Source: Coenobita brevimanus (Eukaryota > Arthropoda > Malacostraca > Decapoda > Coenobitidae). Taken from it: a stretch of DNA of 64,000 nucleotides. The stretch spans positions 36,469,046 to 36,533,045 of the forward strand of contig CM064715.1 in assembly GCA_032717465.1 (NCBI GenBank), read 5' to 3'. Position 1 is the first letter of the stretch, and every line of letters starts with the position of its first letter. This document shows positions 56,879 through 64,000 of this stretch, in pieces. The notes beneath the pieces were generated by a model that worked only from the letters and a program-made list of their open reading frames with translations, did not search any database and was not told the origin of the DNA. Both the position numbers and the translations under genes were made by a program.

Positions 56879-57925
56879 GCGAGAAAGAAGGAACCAAAGG
56901 CCGCGAGCCGGCAATTATTGTTCCTTCCAAGAGAAAAACAAAATACAAGAGACAGCCAAATTCAAGATCCAGTCATTTCGAGATGCCTGGACACATTATG
57001 TTTGAAAGACTGGAGATCATAGGAAGCAGGAAATACAGAGGGAGACAGTTCCAGAGTTAACCTGTTGCATAAATGAAGGACTGGGAGTTACGGTTATCTT
57101 TTGCATTAGAGAGTTGGACACAAAAAAGATGAGAGTTTGCTGCTAGACGGGTGCTACGCGCCCGTCGTCGAGGTGGAGGAATGCATGCAGACAGTTCAGA
57201 GGAGCAGTGACCATTCAAGTAGCGATAGAAAAGAGATAAAGATGCAACAGTGCGATGAAGAGACAGAGGTTGAAGGGAGCCAGTAAGAGGAGGAGAGTTA
57301 ATGAGACGAAAAGCCTTTGACTCCACCCTATTGAGAAGAGCTATATGTGGGGAGCCTCCTCACACATGGGAGTTGTACTCTAAACAGGGGTGGAGAAAAA
57401 CGCTGTATAGAGACAACAATTGTGCAGGGGTAAAGAAGGAACGGAGTCGGCTTAGCACACCTAATCTCTTGGAAGCAGATTTTACAAGAGATGTAATACG
57501 ATCTCTCCAAGATAAGTCCCGAGTAAATGAAACCCCAAGCATGTTCAAGGATGATGCAGGATTAAGCTGAATATTATTAAACATTACTGGGAATACCTGT
57601 GGAAGATTTTGTCGGGTTGATAGGTGTAAAAACTGAGTTTTTGATGCAGTAAAAACAACCAGATTATTTTTACCCCAGTCAGAGATACGAGCCAAGTCAA
57701 ACATTTAGGTGTGCCATAGCCTTATCCCTTGTTGTTGAAGTAACTGCTGAGATAGACGTTGCGGGAACCGAATGGAAAGGTGAAGGATGGAGTCATCAGT
57801 ATATGAGTGGATAGGGTTAGATGTACAGCTTAGAAGGTCATTGATGAATAAAGGGAAGAGAGTTGGTAATAGGACAGAGCCCTGATGAATACCACTGTTG
57901 ATAGATCTAGGAGAAGAACGATATA
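56879..57925 (-). pseudogene. LINE-A 3' half, minus copy
   Basis: Reading leftwards: [32 protein letters not shown] (active site DD kept; about 57813-57778), a stop, then DLARISDWGKNNLVVFTASK and LDLSW-type blocks (57704-57360), a stop, and 'ESKAFRLINSPPLTGSLQPL' to 57057. The 3' UTR (gagaaagaaggaacc) ends at (AT)n. 5'-truncated in RT beside a microsatellite. Confidence 0.82.
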
Positions 57926-57946
57926 TATATATATTGATAGATATAA

Positions 57947-58013
<67 letters not shown>

Positions 58014-58136
58014 TAGATATAGATATATATATAGATAGATAGATATAGATATAGATATATATATATAGATATAGATATATAGATATATAGATAGATAGAT
58101 AGATATATATATAGATAGATAGATAGATATAGATAT

Positions 58137-58188
<52 letters not shown>
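57918..58188. repeat. Compound (AT)n/(GATA)n microsatellite
   Basis: AT and ATAG tracts over about 270 bp between two divergent LINE-A copies. Confidence 0.95.
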
Positions 58189-58189
<1 letters not shown>

Positions 58190-58220
58190 TTCTGCTTACA
58201 CTGTTAATCTTTTCTCTCCG

Positions 58221-58541
58221 TTGGGCTCCTCCAATCATAACCTTATTACCTTAACCTGTCCTATCACTTCAATACGGCCTGTGGACCCTCCAAGGAAACG
58301 TCGTCCGTGGTACTTTGGAGCTGCAGACTGGGAGGCCCTCAGGCAGTACTTCTTTGATTTTCCCTGGAATGATTATTGCTTCCATGGTCGGGTGCCATCT
58401 GAGTGTGCCTTGCGCATTACAAAGGTAATTCTCTCAGGCATGGAAGCATACTTTCCTTTCTCATATCCTTTGACTAATGCAAGAAAGCCTTGGTTTAATC
58501 ACGCTTGTTCTAATGCTGTCTGCAACAAGGAGAGGGCCTAA
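58221..58541 (+). pseudogene. LINE-A endonuclease end and linker
   Basis: [20 protein letters not shown], then FFDFPWNDYCF, ITKVILSGMEAYFPFSYP and KPWFNHACSNAVCNKERA, the characteristic pre-RT linker. A stop at 58539-58541 and shifts follow until 58671. Confidence 0.8.
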
Positions 58542-58670
58542 TAAAGGTACAGAAGTCAACACACCCCTGAATCACATCTTTCTTATGTTTCTGCCCGGAA
58601 CCGTGCAGAGTCTGTTCTTCGCTCTGCTAAAAATAATTTCATCCGTACTAAATGCCCTCAACTCTCCAAC

Positions 58671-59216
58671 TTGAATTCTTCCTGCTTCTTCTGGCACCTT
58701 GCCAGAAACCTTTCTAACAACCTTACCTCACCATACTTCCCTCCTCTTTTCTATTCTAATGGCTCTGTAGCTATTTCTTCTACTGATAAAGCAGATCTCT
58801 TCGCTCAGACTTTCTCCTCCAATTCCTCCTTAGACAATTCCAGTGCTGTTCCTTCATCACTTCCCCCCTCTGACTTCCTCATGGCTGACATTAAAATTTC
58901 TTCAGCTGATGTATTTTCTGCCATCACAGGCCTCAATACTAACAAGGCATATGGGCCTGGTGGAGTACCTCCTGTTGTCCTCAAGAACTGTGCTTCTCTG
59001 CTTACACTCTGCCTAGGTAAACTCTTTTGTCTTTGTCTTTCAATTTGTGCCTTTCCTTCTTGCTGGAAGCTTGCTCTCATTCATCCAGTCGCAAAGAAGG
59101 GTGACCATTCCAAACCCTCTAACTATCGTCCAGTTGCTTTAATATCCTGTGTCTCAAAAGTTTTCGAGTCTATTCTTAACAGAAAAATTTTAAAGCATCT
59201 TTCCTCTTCTCGATAG
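58671..59216 (+). pseudogene. LINE-A reverse transcriptase, first blocks
   Basis: A 181-codon clean frame: FFWHLARNLSNN, 'NTNKAYGPGGVPPVVLKNCA' (about 58936-58995), FPSCWKLALIHPVAKKGDHS and SNYRPVALISCVSKVFESIL. It ends at the foreign insertion near 59214. Confidence 0.85.
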
Positions 59217-59740
59217 AGTGATCATAGGTACTTGTAGGGAGATAGGGAAGTCGATTGTGGATCGTCAAGGACAGCCAGAATAAAGTCGTGAGACGTAGTG
59301 TCAACGAGATGAGTTACAGCGTAATGTGGCGTGATGGTCAAGTCTCCTAATGGCCCTAGTGTCGCGCCTTCTCTATAGCCACTCTCTCCCCTTTGTGATC
59401 TGAAAGGAACCTCTCCGACATTTTATACAGCTTGGAGAGGATGTATGTGTGTGATGTAGCGTCTAGTAGATTTCTATTCACGTGGACTAACCGACTAGGG
59501 CTGGTTACTCCACGTGTTTGAATACGTCATGAAATTCTTGGTCGTTTGGACTATGAGGATGTTTGAAAAACATATGTTAAGGATTCTTGAAGGTCTGGGA
59601 CAAGATTGTGGATAGACATTATTTGAACTGACATTCCAAGTGAGAAGCTGTGTACGTTTCCAGCAGACACTACATCCTGTACATTGTATTATGAGATGTA
59701 TGTATACTAGTGCCTATATAATGTCTACACTATCACAACC
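59214..59740. mobile_element. Unidentified insertion in LINE-A
   Basis: About 520 bp with no LINE similarity between SKVFESILNRKILKHL and the resumed LISDRQY block. Edges are agtgatcatagg and ctatcacaacc (short inverse gtgat/atcac). No target duplication or coding found. It is too different from other repeats here to name. Confidence 0.45.
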
Positions 59741-60910
59741 TTATTTCTGATCGTCAGTATAAGTTCTGTCCCTTTCGGGACTTTGGCGAAAGCTTTGCCA
59801 TTGCACTTGACATCTCAAAGGCTTTCTATCATGTCTGGCATATATCTTTAATTTCCAAACTGTCTCTTATGGTTTCTGTCCTTCTATCTGTGCCTTCATC
59901 TACAGTTTCCTTTCTGGTTGTTCTATACCTGCTGTTGTAGACCACCATCGTTCTTCTCCTAGATCTGTCAACAGTGGTGTTCCTCAGGGCTCTGTCCTAT
60001 CACCAACCCTCTTTCTTTTATCGATCAGTGATCTTCTAAGCTGTACATCTAACCTTTTCCATTTGTACGCTGATAATTCCACCCTTCATCTTTCCATTCA
60101 GTTTCCGCAACGTCTATTTCAGCAGTTACATCAACAAACAAGGGATGAGGCTATGGCACACCTAATGTCTGACTTGGCTCGTATCTCTGACTGGGGTAAA
60201 AATAATCTTGTTGTTTTTAATGCAACAAAGACTCAGTTTCTACACCTATCAACCCGACAAAATCTTCCACAGGAGTACCCACTAATGTTTAATAATATAC
60301 AGCTCAATCCTGCATCATCCTTGAACATGTCTGGGGTTTCATTCACACGGGACTTATCTTGGAAAGATCATATTGGATTTCATGTAAAATCTGCTTCCAA
60401 GAGATTAGTTGTGCTAAGCCGACTCCATGCCTTCTTTACCCCTGCACAGTTGTTGACTTTATACACGGGTTTTATGCGCCCCCATGTAGAGTACACTCTT
60501 ATATGTGGGGAGGCTCCCCACACACAATTCTTCTCAATAGGGTGGAGTCAAAGGCTTTTCGTCTCATTAACTCTCCTCCTCTTACTGGCTCCCTTCAACC
60601 TCTGTCTCTTCGCCGCACTGTTGCCTCTTTATCTCTTTTCTATTGCTACTTCAATGGTCTCTGCTCCTCTGAACTGTTTGCTTGCATCCCTCTACCTTTA
60701 CGACGAGTGCGTAGCACCCGTCTAGCAACAAACTCTCATTCCTTTTCTGTCCAACTCTCTAATGCAAGAGTTAACCGTTACTCCCAGTCCTTCATTTATG
60801 CAACAGGTCAACTCTGGAACTGTATCCCTCTGTCTGTATTTCCTACTTCCTATGATTTCCGGTCTTTCAAACGCAGTGTCCAGGCATCTCGAAATGAACG
60901 GATCTTGAAT
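59741..60910 (+). pseudogene. LINE-A reverse transcriptase, second part and C terminus
   Basis: LISDRQY and IALDISKAF (about 59803-59829) are followed by shifts; then [13 protein letters not shown] and YADNSTLHLSIQFP (60066-60107), where the second catalytic Asp is Asn. The 220-codon frame 60063-60725 holds DLARISDWGKNNLVVFNATK; a shift near 60530 leads to the frame with 'VESKAFRLINSPPLTGSLQP' and 'SQSFIYATGQLWNCIP', ending about 60920. Confidence 0.82.
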
Positions 60911-60986
60911 TTGGCTCTCTTTTGTATTTTTTTTTTTTCTTGTAAGGAACTATTTGCGGGCTCAACCTTTTGTTCCTTCTTTCTCG

Positions 60987-60989
<3 letters not shown>

Positions 60990-61052
<63 letters not shown>
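60990..61052. repeat. (AT)n microsatellite at a LINE-A 3' end
   Basis: About 63 bp directly after ttctttctcgctt, the same 3' UTR end as the minus copy at 56879. Confidence 0.95.
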
Positions 61053-61056
<4 letters not shown>

Positions 61057-62218
61057 AAGCGACTCTTGGAATTTGTTGACGAATATATGATAGGACATAG
61101 GTAAAGAAGGCTAATAAGCAGTTCCTAAATTAATTCGGCAGCCTCTGAATTTGGGTTATCGCACTGAACTCCTTAATTCAGTAATTTATATTCCCAAATA
61201 TTAGCAAAGGACAGATGGAACAAGCGCTGCTTACGTACTGAAGGAATTATTTGGTAATCAGACGTGAGCTGTTCTACTCAAGACTGTCTCTTTAATGTTC
61301 ATGCACGAATCTCTTAGCTGTATATTAAATGCTTAAATGTACAAAATATTATATTTCAGATATATATTATATTTCAGATTTCACAAAGATTGACGTACAA
61401 AATGAATAACAGGCAGGCCTGAATAAATATCTGAGGTCGGCTACAATGTCCAATAAACCAAATAAAAATCATTTAATGCGAAGTTATAAAGGGCGAGACT
61501 AGGGTGGCGAGTCTACGGTCATAATTTCTAAAATAACGCGTATTAAGATCAATCTTATTGGTTATGATTTTTGTAAGTAATAGTTTAATCATTTCAGTGG
61601 TATATGCCATTACTAAACCTCACAGTCTGACACTGAAGTAAAAATAATCCACGACTATTACAAGCATTGTAACCAACAAAGGACTGGTATAGGACCTAGT
61701 TGGGAATGACTTAGCACACTGGAAGTCCCTCATTATCCAGTCTTTTTATGTCCTTATGTTCCCAGATCCTCACACTTAGTCTCTGGCCCCACCCAAACCA
61801 GTTCACTCCATAGCAGTGAAGGAAAAGGTTAGGTATGCAGCACATTTTCCCCTCTTCTTTCATGTAATTTAGAAGACAGGAATGCCCAGCTTTTGTCCTG
61901 TGCACGGGTGTTCCTCGAATTATGCAAAATGGGTGAAATAATTTCTCAGTCTCCCTTGAAATATAAAGGTGAAAAGAAATGAATTCCCCTGTGCCTAAGG
62001 AGGGAGACCGACAGAAAAGAAATAAAGGAGTAATGGAGAAAAGAATGGAGACTGGAGGGAGGATAAGGGACGAGATAAGGAAGAAGGGAGACAGGAAGGA
62101 AAAGGAGGAGAAAAAAAAATGGAGAGATGGAGTGTAGATCCGGTAATTTATAGACAATCCAAATCCTCCACTTCCCTCCCTCTCTTCCTCCATCCCTTCC
62201 ACTTCCTTGATGCTGTTA

Positions 62219-62219
<1 letters not shown>
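61053..62219. other. Unassigned sequence
   Basis: No gene recognised. 61960-62130 is strongly purine-rich on the plus strand. The 202-codon minus frame (61711-62319) begins in the CT array and is compositionally biased; I do not accept it as a gene. Confidence 0.4.

Positions 62220-62265
<46 letters not shown>
62220..62265. repeat. (GA)n microsatellite
   Basis: About 46 bp of GA. Confidence 0.95.
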
Positions 62266-62268
<3 letters not shown>

Positions 62269-62435
62269 CTCCGTAGGCCTGTGTTTGATAATCCCCTCTT
62301 CACACCCTTCTTTCTTCATGCCTCAGTCCCACAACATTCCGCAGTATGCATACTGGTACTGTACGGTATTCTTCATTGTCCGTAGATTTATATATTACAA
62401 TTAATGTTTTATGTGTGTCTATCTATCAATCTATT

Positions 62436-62768
62436 GCCAGTCGCCATAATCCCGTAAGAGATGGCCATTTGACTTTGAGTTATTTGTTTTACGGGGAGGG
62501 GCACTAACCCTCCACCAACTCACTTCCTGACACGTAGAGAACACGTATGGTTTGGTTATATGGTTACCACCCAGCGTTATAAATAGTTTCTTGGCTTACA
62601 GGAAACCATTTGGCTTGTCACTGATTGTAAAGCCACCTGTAAAGGAAAGAAAAGCAATAAGAAGTGACAGGAAAGATGGGAGAAACAGGAAGAGAGGAGG
62701 GCAGGCACAGAAAAAGAATTATAAAGGCTAAGGAAGAAGTAGGCAGCACTATATCAAGTGAGTGGATG
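62436..62768. repeat. Repeat R, copy 3
   Basis: ttgccagtcgcc to atcaagtgagtggatga, matching copy 2 closely, including ggaaaccatttggcttgtcac and gctaaggaagaagtaggcagc. The hairpin stem is slightly weakened (aatagtttc/gaaaccatt). Followed by (AT)n. Confidence 0.8.
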
Positions 62769-62785
62769 ATGGTCGCCTCCACCTA

Positions 62786-63410
<625 letters not shown>

Positions 63411-63450
63411 GAAAAGCAATACCAGTGTTGCAACGAACAGCATATTTATT

Positions 63451-63497
63451 ATGTCCAGACGTTTCGACATATTCATCTATGTCATCTTCAGTGGATC
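63451..63497 (-). ncRNA. Hammerhead-ribozyme-like motif in the Penelope 3' UTR
   Basis: On the minus strand: tcca, CTGAAGA (63491-63485), t, gacata-gatgaa-tatgtc (6-bp stem), GAAA (63465-63462), c, GTC, tgga. This fits CUGANGA, helix II, GAAA, NUH with helix I tcca/tgga and a minimal acgt helix III; one unpaired base before helix II deviates. Hammerheads are established in Penelope-like elements. Confidence 0.5.
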
Positions 63498-63626
63498 TAA
63501 AAAAGACTAAAAAAGAAAAAAAAAAAAAAAGACCTGTAAGGTATTTAAAATCCTAAAAGAACTATTTGAGCATGAGCTCATCGACTTAAATAAAAGAGAA
63601 AACGTAGTGTTAAATTAAAGGGGGAC

Positions 63627-64000
63627 TTAACTGCACAATATATTCAGAGGGACAGCAGACAGACAATTGTTTAGGGCGGGTTTTCGTTTATAAATATGAA
63701 TGGATTCTAGTATTCTTAGATTCTTACTGGTACATGTGTCTATTATACAGAAATTCTTTGGATCAACAGAAGTATTACAAATATATGAATGTTCCCTTAC
63801 CGCTGAGTGAGGAGGGTCGCTCACAGGGAGACCTGACCTGCTCGACTGACCTCTATGCTCGTCAACCCTTAGCTTGAAAGCTCGTATTGTGCTTCCAATA
63901 TACCCTGTATGGCAACTAGGGCACTTATATTCATAAACGACTGACGAGCGGAGGGCAGTCGGTAGTCGGTCTTTGTAATGAAAAAATGATTGAATCTTAA
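63627..64000 (-). CDS. Penelope-like GIY-YIG endonuclease (partial, 5' outside window)
   Basis: An open frame runs from the window edge to a stop at 63627-63629 (about 120 codons). VVYEYKCPSC and TGYIGSTIRAFKLRVDEH (about 63948-63866) form the GIY-YIG nuclease core with the YIG motif and following arginine; 'AVREHSYIC' and 'LRILESIHIYKRKPALNN' supply the conserved His/Glu region (the E in LESI is the usual catalytic glutamate). It ends SAVPLNILCS. The nuclease nicks target DNA for Penelope retroelements. No breaks in the visible part. Confidence 0.85.
   Translation of the reverse strand, partial: KIQSFFHYKDRLPTALRSSVVYEYKCPSCHTGYIGSTIRAFKLRVDEHRGQSSRSGLPVSDPPHSAVREHSYICNTSVDPKNFCIIDTCTSKNLRILESIHIYKRKPALNNCLSAVPLNILCS

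Larger units (their letters stand above)
58190..60990 (+). mobile_element. LINE-A plus copy
   Basis: Starts in the endonuclease SDHNLI segment and runs through linker, RT and C terminus to a 3' UTR ending in (AT)n. It is interrupted by about 520 bp of unrelated DNA (59214-59740). Same family as 1-518 and 56879-57925. Several frameshifts. Confidence 0.85.

Noticed and set aside
59219..59737. Solo LTR with TG...CA borders
   Set aside because: No target duplication (tagag versus acctt) and no clear promoter or polyadenylation order; kept as an unidentified insertion.
61711..62319. 202-codon minus-strand frame starting in a CT array
   Set aside because: Low-complexity S/L/F composition opposite a purine-rich strand; no recognisable domain.

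Overview
This is a eukaryotic, repeat-saturated genomic window. I see no intact single-copy host gene, no rRNA gene and no intact tRNA gene. The LINE and Penelope protein types, the very long (AT)n, (AG)n and (GT)n arrays and the dense nesting of elements suggest an arthropod, most likely a decapod crustacean. That assignment is inferred from recalled similarity, not from a search. Local family names (LINE-A to LINE-G, repeat R) are mine.

Layout. 1-1.57 kb: back-to-back fragments of LINE-A (minus) and LINE-B (plus). 1.58-5.61 kb: two decayed RTE-like LINE copies (LINE-C), one split by a small DNA transposon, separated by an (AT)n(AG)n block. 5.79-10.81 kb: a 45-bp coding-type minisatellite followed by a decayed hAT-transposase-like gene with a visible intron, split by a LINE-D copy that itself carries a MITE. 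11.1-12.5 kb: a possible solo LTR and a direct repeat. 13.1-18.45 kb: a ZMYM1-like hAT transposase gene between 1.2-kb inverted arms. 18.55-24.42 kb: MITEs and a coiled-coil coding remnant split by two independent hAT insertions with clear target duplications, one of which contains a PIF/Harbinger MITE.

24.70-34.50 kb: a complete but decayed Ty3/Gypsy element with unusually long (about 2.1-2.2 kb) LTRs that contain an in-frame minisatellite. Its gene order is gag, protease, RT, RNase H, integrase, followed by a very C-rich tail. 34.9-42.1 kb: LINE-E (plus) split by LINE-F (minus). 42.8-43.7 kb: a LINE-D 3' end. 44.3-48.7 kb: a near full-length LINE-B with RNase H. 49.3-52.0 kb: the best preserved LINE-F copy. 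52.1-52.4 kb: a LINE-G 3' end. 52.9-53.8 kb: a TA-flanked Tc1/mariner-type element. 55.6-55.9 kb: a 66-bp minisatellite. 56.9-61.0 kb: two divergently oriented LINE-A copies around a compound microsatellite. 62.4-63.3 kb: repeat R and a tRNA-derived SINE. 63.4-64.0 kb: the 3' end of a Penelope-like element with an intact GIY-YIG frame and a hammerhead-like motif.

The genes do not form pathways; each belongs to a selfish element. The informative biology is in the insertion order, the target-site duplications and a few unusual architectures: the inverted-arm hAT, the LTR reading frame, the Penelope ribozyme-like core, and LINE 3' ends abutting (AT)n arrays. I did not find a clearly new biological system.
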